Positions 21,111-31,323 of a DNA stretch of 31,397 nt are shown here, in pieces (the stretch's first letter is position 1; the number at the start of each line of letters is the position of its first letter). A program made the position numbers and the translations under genes. Source of the stretch: Gnetum montanum (Eukaryota; Streptophyta; Gnetopsida; Gnetales; Gnetaceae); NCBI GenBank assembly GCA_015680685.1, contig MNCI01035062.1:1-31397 (forward strand), in the 5' to 3' direction. A model generated the notes under the pieces. The model was not told the DNA's origin and did no database searches. It worked only from the letters and a program-made list of their open reading frames with translations.

Positions 21111-21960
21111 TTAGTCATGAAATTGCTTCCTAACTCGGTGTTGGTTAGGGGGCATGTAGGGCCTAGATGGTACTATCTGGTACTCCCCTTGAGATTTGTT
21201 TACTATGTCAATGGAAAATTCTACCCATAAAACTTCCTCTCGGAGGTCATTGGCTTTTTCCACTTGTTCAGGTGGGCTAGCCTCACATGTTTTTCTATCA
21301 TCCTTCATCATGCACACGTCATCAAGGAACTCCACCTTTGAACCTTGCTCTGTGTCAATGTTGTTAATGGCCATAGGGGCTAGATTATGACCATGTATAA
21401 TGACCTCACCACCTTTGTATGGAAGGTGGATTTCATGGTGGATGGGAGAGGAGATAGCTTGTAATTGGGATAGCCAAGGCCTATTCAAGATTAGGTTGAA
21501 GCCTGGCATTTCCTCTATAACGATGAACTTAGTAGTTGTGGGGAATTCTTACCTATCATAAAGGCTATTGTGATGGTTCCCCTAACAACAATGTGTGATC
21601 CATTGAAGGAATTTAGGCACGTTGTTTTTTTGGGCTTGATTTAGTCGACAAGGCCTACTTTGTTAATGATAGTGTATGGGATGATGCTTGTTGCTACCAC
21701 ATCGTCGACATACATCCTATGGATTTTGCACTACAAAACATGTATTGTGATGAACATGGACACTGTGATGACCTAACCCTTCTTAGGATCTACCTTAATC
21801 ACCTCATCGTGAAATGTGAGGGTTGTTGAGCTTGATTCTTACATTGTATGAGGCAACATCACAACATGGATGGAGTGTTCATCTGCTAGGATGTCTTCCT
21901 TGATAGGAATGGAGGTCAACATGTGGACTAGCACTTCACAGTGGGTAGATGAGATCATAA
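21111..21960 (-). pseudogene. Aspartic protease region relic
   Basis: Retropepsin cleaves the Gag-Pol polyprotein. In element order I see HVVMLPHTM, a long stretch with stops, YVDDVVATSIIPYTIINKVG at about 21712-21650, and GFNLILNRPWLSQLQAISSP from about 21506, then an acidic linker ending QHRVRKQFHD at 21114. The 'LIL.RPWL' box matches the C-terminal box of plant retropepsins (LLGRPWI-like). The active-site triplet, usually DTG, DSG or another D-x-G, is DDV here. The final segment is where a G-patch would normally begin, but it is cut off. Position between gag and the accessory block fits. Multiple stops and one frame change near 21510 make it inactive. Confidence 0.7.
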
Positions 21961-22012
21961 TGAGGTCATATAGGCTTAGTGTCATGTTTTTCTACTTTAA
22001 GGCTTGCTTCAC

Positions 22013-24720
22013 CTAGGCTAATGAATCTAGGAAGTATTTGCTAATGTCTCTCATTTTGTTGGCCTTGACATGCTTCATACATCCTAGGAGATAGATCTCT
22101 TGTGAAGAAGATTTGGGCTTGGTTTTCCTAGCTTGTTTGGAAGCATCAGTGTTACATTGTGACTTGTTGATAGTGGTCATTTTGGTTGTTTTGGCCATTG
22201 GGATTGTGGACAAGGGGACTAGTTTGGGTAGACCTAGCACCTTTTACTCTTAATGTTGCCTAAGCATTTTATCAGCGAGTTGCTCATTAGGCCTCTTGGG
22301 TTGCCCTCTAGATGGTTTGTTAGCATTGCCTCTAGGATGGAACCTTGGATAGGTGGGGACTAATGCGTTATCCACCACCGAACTACAGGCAAGTGAGGGG
22401 TTAACATGTTGTGGCACCCTTACAACAAAGGATGGCTGAATTATTACTACCACAACATGCTGGGGAACCTTGATCATAAAAGGCATTGTGGGTGTCCAAG
22501 GTGGGACTCTGACAACAAAAGGGGATCTCAAACTCATGGATGCCAAGGGAACCCGTACGTTGCCAGAGGACACATGGACCATGAATGGCTACTACATTGG
22601 TTCTGGGTTATTATTGATGCTGATGGAATTGATGATGTACCTAGTATCATCTGCATTTAGAGGGTCCTTGTATACCATCATGGATTGGTTTTGTGGGCAA
22701 ACTAGGTTGCTAGCATCAAGCACCAACTCACCTCTATCAATAATGCATTGTAAATCATCTTGCAGGGCCATGCAAAAGTTAGTGTTGTGGCTAGGCAATT
22801 GATGGTAGTGAAAAAATATATCTAGCTTCAAGTGCTGAGGGATTAGAGGCTCATTTAGAGCTACAGCCAAGGGATTCCTTAAGATCTCACAATATCTGTC
22901 ATGTCTTTTGTGAGTGTCCTTGGACATTTTCTTATACTACATGTGTCCAACCTTGAGCAATTGGTCCAGGAGTTCTAATAGTTTCAAGCAAAGTAGGGTA
23001 TACTTTCAGCAATTCTTGTGCTCAATGTTGGGCCTCAAAGCCACTTGTGTTATGGCTACCAATGATGTAGGCTAGTTTTTCATTGTGGTGCTAGGTTTAA
23101 TAGTCTTGTTGTTGGCTGGGGCTTTGGGTGGTCTGGCCATCGTCTTTGGATTCCTGGCCATTGTCTTTGGATTGGTGGCTTTGGCTTCATTTGCTATAGT
23201 TGCCACGGTTTAGCTTGTTTTCCCTTGTTCTTGTTTTTATTCATGTGCAAGTTCTTATAAGCCACATAGGCTAGATCCTTGCTGGCTTCTGCCACATCCT
23301 GTATGCTTTTAGTTTGGGAAAAGGCTTGACTTAGGGACTATGGAGCTAGATAGTATAGTTTCGACCTAAGAAAGTCATTAATTACACCTTTGAAGATTGA
23401 CAGAAGGTGCATTTCAGTGATTGGCTCATAAATTTCATTCAGTAAAGCACCCTAGGTTGGATAAATTTTTGCACGAGCTTTAGATGGCCCTGCTTGATTT
23501 GCATGAGCTGTTCAAGGGTGGTTTCTAGCTTCAATTTATACTTAAAGTGTGTGACGAATTGACTAAGTAGATCCTCTAGAGATGAGATGGAGGTCCTAGG
23601 CAATGCTCAATACCAAACTACTACCTTTCCTATTAGGAACATGACAAACACATGTATGATGGCATGTGGCCATGCATACAGTAGTAAGCATTTGGACCAG
23701 AAGGTTACTAGTTGGGTGTTAGGATCCCCTTTACCATTGTACTTTATGAAGTGGGGTAGTGAGATCCTCGTTGGGAGCGCTAGTGGTGGAACAACATGAA
23801 TTATGGGATTATCTTGATAGAAGTCCACCTCATGAACCATGTCTAAGAAGGTAGCCTTGATCTGATTGACCTCTTTTATTGAGCTAGAATGCCTGATCCA
23901 AGTCTTGAGATGCAACAGTGGGTTGTGCTAGTTGTGCTACCCATTGTGTTGATTATGTGGTCCACAACTCAGTTATAGGTTGTGTGATTACATGAGATGC
24001 TTTTTGTGTTGGTTGTGCCATGGGCACAGTAGTTGGGGCCCACCATACATGTGTGGGTTGGACCACCATGGAGGATGTAAACAAAGCATGTAGGGCATAA
24101 GATCTCTAAGTCATCTATGAGTAAGGGATATGCACGATGTGTACGTAGGGCTATGCAGGCATGATGGTTGCTAGTAGGGAAGATTGCATAGGCTGTGATT
24201 GTACCACAAAGGGCATGTTGATGGGAGGTACTATGTCTTAGTGCATGTACTATGTTTGGTGTGTTACCATCATAGGTGTTGACATGGGAAGTGACATTGG
24301 GGCTATTACAATCTCTAGGAAGATAGATGGATGGGATTGTGAGAGGACCAAATTGGGGGTTGTCCACTGGAAGGAGGTATGAAGAAAGCCCTCATGCTTG
24401 GAATGAGCTTCAAACTTGTCCTACTCCTCTTGTAGGGGCTCTTCATAATCTATCCCTACCTCACGCTCACCCATTCGAATGTGCTAAGCTAGGATTCACT
24501 CGTAAGACTCAGTGAGCGGGATGAAGTTAACAAAGGAAGGGACATGCTCCTGTTCATTTGGGTGGATGATTTTGTAGCCCTATTTGGCTTCCATGTCTAT
24601 GTGGTCTATGAATAAGCTTACTTGAAGCTTCACATAGATGAAGTTATACTAATCATTGTTGAGTGTAGTATACTTAGATTCCTGGTTGTGTAGCCTAAGG
24701 GATTACCTAGGCTCTGCCAT
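22013..24720 (-). pseudogene. gag relic of the large element
   Basis: Gag forms the virus-like particle. The start is ATG at 24720-24718: the product begins MAEPR, followed by a stop and then LRLHNQESKYTT. A Pro/Thr/Met/His-rich linker occupies about 24450-24000. The capsid-like core spans about 23915-23400: PTRISLPHFIKYNGKGDPNT, LVTFWSKCLLLYAWPHAIIH, then LPRTSISSLEDLLSQFVTHF and TLEQLMQIKQGHLKLVQKFI. At 22812-22774 YHQLPSHNTNFC followed by MALQDDLQCIIDRGEL matches the degenerate zinc-knuckle-like motif of Tat-type Gags, with the first Cys not evident. A Val/Pro-rich repeated section (VVRVP..., about 22550-22390) and a Lys-rich tail (22240-22013) lead toward protease. Stops are frequent, and at least two frame changes occur. 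Confidence 0.8.
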
Positions 24721-25280
24721 GGTAGGACTGATAAATAATCAATCCTATTTTCTTATTGAGTAGGTAGGACAACAAGTGTGCTTAGAATAGATGTCGAAGG
24801 TTGCTAAGAATTCATGGTGATAATTGAAAGTTGTAGGAAAAGTAGCTAACTCTAAAAATTACTGAAAAATGACTAAGTCTAGAAACTATAGAAAAATGGC
24901 TAAGTATGAATACTGTAAAAAAAATGACTATCTCTAGAGATATTGGCTAAGCTTAAAAATCACAAAAAAATGGCTAAGTCTAGATACTATGCTCTTCACA
25001 TTGAGAGCTAACTATGCTCTCTACTAAGAGCCCAAAATTTAGCTAAGTGTAGGAATGTGTGTTTTGGGGTTGTGATGTGGGGTTCCAAGGGAATTTACGA
25101 AAGGGTCTAACCTACACCAACCAGTTGGTAGACTATGCTTGTGTTGGCCTATGATCCAGCTACTTCCAATCATGGTAGGTCCACAGAAGTGTTGGGTCTA
25201 CACTATCCTAAAGCTAGCAATGGTGACATATAGAGCATGCGAGGAAATAACCAATGGAGTTCAAAAGAGGAAATAGATAT
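24721..25280 (-). other. 5' leader of the large element
   Basis: Between primer site and gag start there are about 560 bases without an open frame. Plus-strand 24835-25060 holds a short repeat (GACTAAGTCTAGAAACTATAGAAAAATGGC, three to four diverged copies of about 40 bases) and the palindromic words ACTATGCTCTTCAC and ACTATGCTCTCTACTAAGAGC found in the LTRs. Confidence 0.6.
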
Positions 25281-25282
25281 GG

Positions 25283-25303
25283 CTCTCCTTCTAGTGCTAA
25301 AAA
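25283..25303 (-). other. Primer binding site of the large element
   Basis: In element sense, directly after the LTR end (...CTACA), the sequence is ATTTTTTAGCACTAGAAGGAGAGCC-like; the candidate primer-pairing part is TAGCACTAGAAGGAG. It is not the initiator-Met type. I do not assign the tRNA. Position next to the LTR is the main support. Confidence 0.5.
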
Positions 25304-25305
25304 AT

Positions 25306-27037
25306 TGTAGCGACTGAAAATGTTGGTGGCTGAAATGCAAACACTGAGAGGTTCATAGGCACATAGCCTTGACCCCATGTCTATGTGAGGGCCTATTGGA
25401 GATAGAGATGGGTTGCCCAAAATGATCTTGTTGATCAAATGGGGACTTACAGAATGTAATGTCAAAATGGTGTTAAGTGTTTTTGTAGTGTTCATGGTAT
25501 CAACAAGGGTGAGCATAGTCAAGTGTTTCCACTAAAAATGGAGGTGTCAACATGTAGTTACATGTAAAAATAGTGAAATTACAAGTAAAATGCCAAAATG
25601 CAAATAAAAAGGCTAAAAAAAATGCATGGGGGAGAGAGTGAGAGAGAAAGTAGCACCACCCCAAATGAGGTTGAGTGTAGTTAACCTCAAAAAGGAGTGA
25701 GGAGGTATGTGGTGTATAGCAGGTGTAGTAGACATCGTAGTCAAAGTCTTGGGGTGTCTAGGCTACAAAATTGATGTCTGCCATGATGTCTATGCCTATT
25801 GGGTTGGCTACCATGATGTGTAGTGGACTATAGTGGTTTGCAGTGTCTACAGTGGTGTGTGAATGCCTCACCTTGCTGAGATAGAAAAATGCTAAATGCC
25901 AAAGATGCCAACCAAAATGCTAAAAATTCCAAGCTCATTTTAGATTTTCCAACCTTCAAATTTTCCAACCCCTAAAACATCAAGGAATGGGGTATTTATA
26001 GGGCTAGGTTTCCCATGAAATGCAGATCAGTTGCCATGTGGAAATGGGACAGTTGGGACTATGCTACATCCAACTACGCTTTCCACTAAAACAAGTGGTG
26101 TTGTGCTCTAGTGTGCTTCAATGGACTCTGCGAGACTACTAGACTATGACTATGCTGCCAACTACACATTCGTGTGCCAAAAAGATCATAATGTACTTGA
26201 AAAAAAATGCAAAAAATGCAAATTGGGAGATTGTACCCCTGGACTACACTATCCATTGTCTCGAGTGGTGTCAAGCATAGTTACAATTTTCGGATAAAGT
26301 GGTTGCCAAAAAGATCCATGCTACTTGCCAGAGATGTGTTGGAGTTGATGCGAATACTAGTGTTGCGTTGTGGAGGTATTTGAAGGCTATTCTGCATGTC
26401 TACACTTTACTACACTCTAGACTAGGGGAGAGTGTAGTCCAACACTTAGCAAAAATTTGTAGAAAAAGTGGCTATTTGTTGACTATGATTTGGGGAAGGT
26501 TGAGTATGCTTCCAACTAGTGTTGAGCATAGTCCTATCACTTAGAAAATTTTTGCAAAATTTTGCTCCTAGTTGGCTCAACAGTTAGAAAAAATTACAAA
26601 AAACTAGGCCTTGATGCTATCTACGCTTGACCATGCTCTAGTCTGGTGGATAGTGTAGTCTTGATAGTTAGAAAATTTTGCCAAACTATTTCTTCCATGC
26701 CCACCACATTCTGTAGTTGCTGGCTTGACACTTATAAAGATTTGCAAAATGGCCTTTGGTGTTGATTATGCTTCCTATTGAGTTGACCATGTTTAGGTGC
26801 AATGGAGAGCATAGTCCCAACACTTTAGAAAAATCTACCACTTCTTGCTTCGTAATGACACTTAAGAAAAATTTCAAAAAAAATCAATTTTTGGAGTTGA
26901 CTACGCTCCACACTAGGCTGAGTATGCTCTGGTGCAGTGGAGAGCATAGTCCCAGCACTTAGAAAAACTTTGCCTCATGTTGACACTTAGACAGATTTGC
27001 AGTTGAGAAGTGGTAGCCTGAATTTGGTGGTGTTTCA
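25306..27037 (-). mobile_element. 5' LTR (right)
   Basis: This 1732-bp copy starts TGTAGCGACTG and ends GGTGTTTCA on the plus strand and matches the left LTR throughout, with small indels. It carries the TATA box and the same U3 palindromic repeats at about 26040-26980. The end CA is followed by AGTTG and then by the resumed 272-bp tandem repeat. Confidence 0.93.
25993..26001 (-). promoter_or_regulatory. LTR TATA box (right LTR)
   Basis: CTATAAATA on the minus strand in the same context as in the left LTR. Being in the 5' LTR, this is the copy that would have driven the genomic transcript. Confidence 0.7.
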
Positions 27038-27042
27038 AGTTG
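27038..27042 (+). other. Target site duplication, right copy
   Basis: AGTTG directly follows the CA terminus and matches the left copy TGTTG in four of five bases. Confidence 0.7.
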
Positions 27043-27325
27043 TATCATCAAGGAGAAAAAATAAGATAAGTATATGTGTGTTCATAAATTTTGGAATATC
27101 ATGATCAATATTAGATCACTCTATAGGTTCTATTAGACTAGTTCTAGAATGTTCGTTGGGACGCTGCTTGCATGTACATCTTACACACTTGAGTCTTTGA
27201 GTACACTAAGTATCCAAAAGGATATAATCTAAACATACCAAGAATGTTGTGATTAAAATGTATGAGGAATGTTATGAATGCCTAATTTAAAGGTTGCTTC
27301 ATTATGCATTCTATTCTTTCTAGGC
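27043..27325 (+). repeat. ~272-bp tandem repeat, right part
   Basis: TATCATCAAGGAGAAAAAATAA completes the unit interrupted at 8295, followed by the next unit from about 27169 (CATGTACATCTTACACACTTGAGTC), which has an internal deletion like the unit at 8002, and by a fragment starting near 27299. Removing the element and one target copy gives a 272-base unit, matching its neighbours. Confidence 0.88.
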
Positions 27326-27400
27326 TTAGAGTTCTCTCATTAGTGTAAAGATTTATCACTCATGCATTCGTTGATCCTATGCCTTTTCATAGCTATATAG

Positions 27401-27900
27401 TTCAAAATGAAAGTTGCATGTATGAGAAAACCATAATATCAAACATGAAAACAAGGGATTTCCATTTAAAGGGACATGAAAATTCTATTTAGACAATGTG
27501 ATCATTTATAGAAATGATTATTCCTTTAACATCATAATTCAAAGTGTGTTATTATATTTTTTTCATGCGAGTATAAGAATAATATAAATTACAAAAAAAT
27601 TTCTATTCTAGATTGAATTGAAATTTATTATCTTTTCTTGTGGATGCTTGAATGAGAAACTTGTGATTATTAGCTTAGATAAATCTACACTAGTATATTT
27701 TAATGTGGGAATCATTCCAAACTAATGAATATTCATATTAATATAGGTCAAAATGGAGATTACTTGCCATGCAACCCATTCTTTCAATCATGAAAATTTG
27801 GGATTTCTATTTAAGAGGATGCTAGAATTATATTTTAGCTATGTGGTCATTTATATATATCTAATTATTTCTATAATCTAAACTTATGATACTTTCATAA
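27401..27900 (+). repeat. Diverged duplicated AT-rich segment
   Basis: TTCAAAATGAAAGTTGCATG... at 27401-27540 and GGTCAAAATGGAGATTACTTG... at 27747-27890 share an ordered set of words: ATCATGAAAA/AACATGAAAA, GGGATTTC, CATTTAAAGGGA/CTATTTAAGAGGA, TGTGATCATTTATA/TGTGGTCATTTATA. They are about 347 bases apart, same orientation, with no coding signal. Confidence 0.6.
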
Positions 27901-27959
27901 TTTTCTAGATAAAAATATTCCTATAATCTAAAATAGTTTCATAGAGATTTATTAACTTT

Positions 27960-28225
27960 GAGAATGTTAAAATTTTAGAGTCTTAAAATTTTAGAATTTT
28001 AGAGTCTTAAAAATAGTGCAGAAACTGTAAAAATTTTAGAGTCTTAAAATTTTCAGGGACTTAAAAATTTAAGTTGGATCTCGTGCGTCATGGAAAAGAA
28101 TGGGGGGCTGAAAGAAATACTGCAAAAACTGTAAAAAAGAAACACTATTAGACAGAAAGTAATAGAAAGCTCAAGCATTGCACAATGCTTGTTGTGACAA
28201 AAAATGTTTTTGGGGACTTTCAAGG
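27960..28225 (-). repeat. Inverted partial copy of the 870-bp satellite
   Basis: Read on the minus strand, 28220-28068 gives CCCCAAAAACATTTTTTGTC..., CTTTCTATTACTTTCTG, CTCAGCCCCCCATTCTTTTC and GATCCAACTT, matching 28775-28920 of the first direct satellite unit in the same order. The part down to 27960 is a run of AGAGTCTTAAAATTTT, the complement of the AATTTTAAGACTCTGAAATTT segment that follows in the unit. Confidence 0.85.
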
Positions 28226-28408
28226 ACTTAAACATTTCAGGGACTTAAAAATTTAGTGACTTAAAAATGTAGGGACTTAAAAATTTCAGGGACTTAAAAA
28301 TTTTAGGGACTTAAAAATTTAGGGACTTAAAAATTTAGGGACATAAAAATTTAAAAATTTAGGGACTTAAAAATTTAAAAATTTAGGGACTTAAAAATTT
28401 AAGTCCCT
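28225..28408 (+). repeat. 16-bp minisatellite ending in a palindrome
   Basis: AGGGACTTAAAAATTT is repeated about ten times, with minor variation and some half-units. The last copy runs into its own complement: 28385-28408 reads AGGGACTTAAAAA then TTTAAGTCCCT, with 11-base perfect arms. It sits exactly between the inverted and the direct satellite sequences. Confidence 0.9.
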
Positions 28409-28490
28409 GAAATTTTCAGCAGGACATTTGCGTGCATGACATTCTCTAGTGTTGAACCCCTCATGTCCACCATTACAAACATGAGGATTC

Positions 28491-28509
28491 CCCTAAACCC
28501 TAAACACCC
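28491..28509 (+). repeat. Telomere-like CCCTAAA run, unit 1
   Basis: Two CCCTAAA copies followed by CACCC. This is the complement of the plant telomere repeat TTTAGGG and also contains the AAACCCTAA 'telo-box' found in some plant promoters, about 180 bases before the TATA-like motif. Confidence 0.8.
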
Positions 28510-29360
28510 TTCAGCTCTGCCTTTAGATCCGATCTATTGAATGTTTCATGTTCGCCTTTGAAATTCTGCTTTGTAATAGTTTTGTCAGTACATTGTCCCA
28601 CCCCAATCTCACCTTTGACGAGTGGGGTCTGCTCAAATTTTAATGAGCAGGAGTTTCAAATTTTTGAAGTTTGGACACTACTTATACATGTACTGGCATG
28701 CTCATTCCCTTGCCTTTGCAGCTTCGGCTGCTTGGCAGCATTGGCTAAACACACTGATGAGGGGTGAAAGTCCCCGAAAACATTTTATGTCACAACAGAA
28801 GTTATGCAATGCTTTGAGCTTTCTATTACTTTCTATCTAACAGTGTTTCTATTTTATAGTTTCTACAGTATTTCTCTCAGCCCCCCATTCTTTTCCTTGA
28901 CGCGCGAGATCCAACTTAATATTTTAAGACTCTGAAATTTCTTTCTCTCTATCTCATTGCCTTGGAATTGCAGATCCTTGCCTAACAGCATCTTTCGCTA
29001 TCCTTTGGATTCTAACCATTTTCAGATCTTTCTATTTTTGGTTAGGTTATAATCCTTGTGCAGGTTCTTCACGGGTTCTGATCGCGTTGCAAGATTATGC
29101 GGACCACAACATGTTTCTTCTTGATCCGTGTTTTGAAAACTACCCTGCTAACGTTGGTCCTCTTGGTTGTGGTTTCTTCTAAAGCTGTTTTCTTCAGCTT
29201 CTTCACAACCTCTAGCTGTTTCTTCTCCGGCGGCGTTGCAAATCATCTCTTCGTTACTGTTGAAGATCTTTATTCGTTGCTATATTCAGCTGGACATCTG
29301 TGTGCATGACATTCTCTAGTGTCGGACCCCTCATGTCCACCATTACAAACATGAGGGTTC

Positions 29361-29379
29361 CCCTAAACCCTAAACACCC
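29361..29379 (+). repeat. Telomere-like CCCTAAA run, unit 2
   Basis: Two copies, same context as in unit 1. Confidence 0.8.
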
Positions 29380-30229
29380 TTCGGCACTGCCTTTAGATCC
29401 AATCTGTTGAATGTTTCATGTTCTCCTTTGAAATTATTCTTTGTAATAGTTTTGTTAGTACATTGTCCCACCCCCATCTCGCCTTTGATGAGTGGGGTCC
29501 ACTCAAATTTTAATCAGTGGGAGTTTCAAATTTTTGAAGTTGGAACACTATTTATACATGTACTGGCATGCTCATTCCCTTACCTTTGCAGCCTTGGCTA
29601 CTTGGCCGCATTTCCTAAACACACTGATGAGGTGTGAAAGTCCCCGAAAATGTTTTGTGTTACAACAGATGTTGTGCAAAGCTTTGAGCTTTCTATTACT
29701 TTCTGTCTAACAGTGTTTCTGTTTTACAGTTTCTGCAGTATTTCTCTCAGCCCCCATTCTTTTCCTTGACGCACGAGATCCAACTTAAAATTTTAAGACT
29801 CTAAAATTTTTTTCTCTCTATCTCGTTACCTTGGAATTGCAGATCCTTGCCTGACAACGTCTTTCGTTGTCCTTTGGATTCTAACCATTTTCAGATCTTT
29901 CTATTTTTGGTTAGGTTTTAATCCTTGTGCAACTTCTTCATGGGTTTTGATCGCGTTGCAGGATTATGCGGACCACAACATGTTTCTTCTTGATCCGTGA
30001 TTTGACAATAGACCTGCTGACGTTGGTCCTCTTGGTTGTCGTATCTTCTGAAGCTGTTTTCTTTAGCTTCTTCACAACCTCTGGTTGTTTCTTCTCCAGC
30101 AGCGTTGCAAATCATCTTTCCGTTGCTATTGAAGATCTTTGTTCGTTGTTGTTTTCAGCCAGACATCTGCGTGCATGACATTCTCTGGTGTCGGACCCCT
30201 CATGTCCACGATTACAAACATGAGGGTTC

Positions 30230-30255
30230 CCCTAAACCCTAAACCCTAAACACCC
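30230..30255 (+). repeat. Telomere-like CCCTAAA run, unit 3
   Basis: Three copies before CACCC, same context. Confidence 0.8.
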
Positions 30256-30379
30256 TTCAGGTCTGCCTTTAGATCCGATCTGTTGAATGTTTCATGTTCA
30301 CCTTTGAAATTCTGCTTTGTAAAAGTTCTGTCAGTACATTGTCCCACCCCCATCTCGGCTTTGACAAGTGGGGTCTGCT

Positions 30380-30586
30380 CAAATTTTAATGAGTGGGAGT
30401 TTCAAATTTTAATGAGCGGGAGTTTCAAATTTTAATGAGCAGGAGTTTCAAATTTTAATGAGCAGGAGTTTCAAATTTTAATGAGCAAGATTTTCAAATT
30501 TTAATAAGCAGGAGTTTCAAATTTTAATGAGCAGGAGTTTCAAATTTTAATGCGTGGGAGTTTCAAATTTTAATGAGCGGGAGTTT
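30380..30586 (+). repeat. 23-bp expansion within satellite unit 3
   Basis: Nine copies of CAAATTTTAATGAGCAGGAGTTT, present only once at the matching place in units 1 and 2 (28637 and 29507 areas). The eight extra copies add 184 bases. Confidence 0.9.
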
Positions 30587-31290
30587 CAAATTTTTGAAAT
30601 TGGGACACTATTTATACATGTACTAGCATGCTCATTCCCTTGCCTTTGTAGCTTCGGCTGCCTAGCCGCATTGCCTAAACACACTGATGAGGGGTGGAAG
30701 TCCCCGAAAACATTTTGTGTCACAGCAGACGTTGTGCAATGCTTTGAGCTTTCTATTACTTTCTATTTAACAGTTTTTCTATTTTACAGTTTCTGCAGTA
30801 TTTCTCTCAGCCCCCCATTCTTTTCCTTGACACACGAGATCCAACTTAAAATTTTAAGACTCTGAAATTTTTTTCTCTCTATCTCGTTGCCTTGGAATTG
30901 CAGATCCTTGCCTAACAGCATCTTTTGCTGTCCTTTGGATTCTAACCATTTTCAAATCTTTCTATTTTTGGTTAGGTTATAATCCTTGTGCAGGTTCTTC
31001 ACGAGTTCTGATCGCGTTGCAGAATTATGCGGACCACAACATGTTTCTTCTTGATCTGTGTTTTGACAACCGCCCTGCTAACATTGGTCCTATTGGTTGT
31101 CGTTTCTTCTGAAGCTGTTTTCTTCAGCTTCTTCACAACCTCTGGATGTTTCTTCTCCAGCGGCATTGTTTATCATCTCTCCGTTGTTGTTGAAGATCTT
31201 TGTTCATTGGTATTTTCAGCCAGACATCTGCGTGCATGACATTCTCCAGTGTCAGACCCCTCATGTCCACCATTACAAACATGAGGGTTC

Positions 31291-31323
31291 CCCTAAACCC
31301 TAAACCCTAAACCCTAAACACCC
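31291..31323 (+). repeat. Telomere-like CCCTAAA run, unit 4
   Basis: Four copies before CACCC, same context. Confidence 0.8.

Larger units (their letters stand above)
8296..27037 (-). mobile_element. Ty3/gypsy LTR retrotransposon, Tat/Ogre-like, degenerate
   Basis: Two direct ~1.7 kb LTRs with TG...CA ends, a primer binding site beside the right LTR, a purine tract beside the left LTR and a 5-bp target duplication define one minus-strand element. In element order it has gag (24720 to about 22245), protease (about 21960-21111), reverse transcriptase with RNase H (14810-13740), a second RNase H (about 13515-13140) and integrase (about 12895-11770). That order (PR-RT-RH-INT) is Ty3/gypsy, and the extra RNase H is characteristic of the Tat branch including Ogre and Retand. 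The element is long because of a 6.2 kb block between protease and RT and a 1.7 kb 3' non-coding region. All domains contain stops or shifts and two integrase catalytic residues are changed, so it cannot move by itself. Confidence 0.92.

Noticed and set aside
22406-22802. Plus-strand frames of 84 and 110 codons
   Set aside because: They are shadows of the minus-strand gag frame, which shows real Gag motifs.
28537-30865. Frames beginning MNVSCSPLK and related ones around the TATA-like motif of the satellite
   Set aside because: They run across the promoter-like motif and change length with the 23-bp expansion; no domain features.
29097-31239. 70-codon hydrophobic frame recurring in three satellite units (starts 29097, 29966, 31027)
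   Set aside because: It repeats because the DNA repeats; composition is Phe/Leu/Val/Thr-rich, substitutions fall without codon-position bias by eye, and an equally long hydrophilic frame exists on the other strand.
28491-31323. A true chromosome end
   Set aside because: CCCTAAA runs are only two to four copies long and embedded in a satellite unit that continues beyond them.
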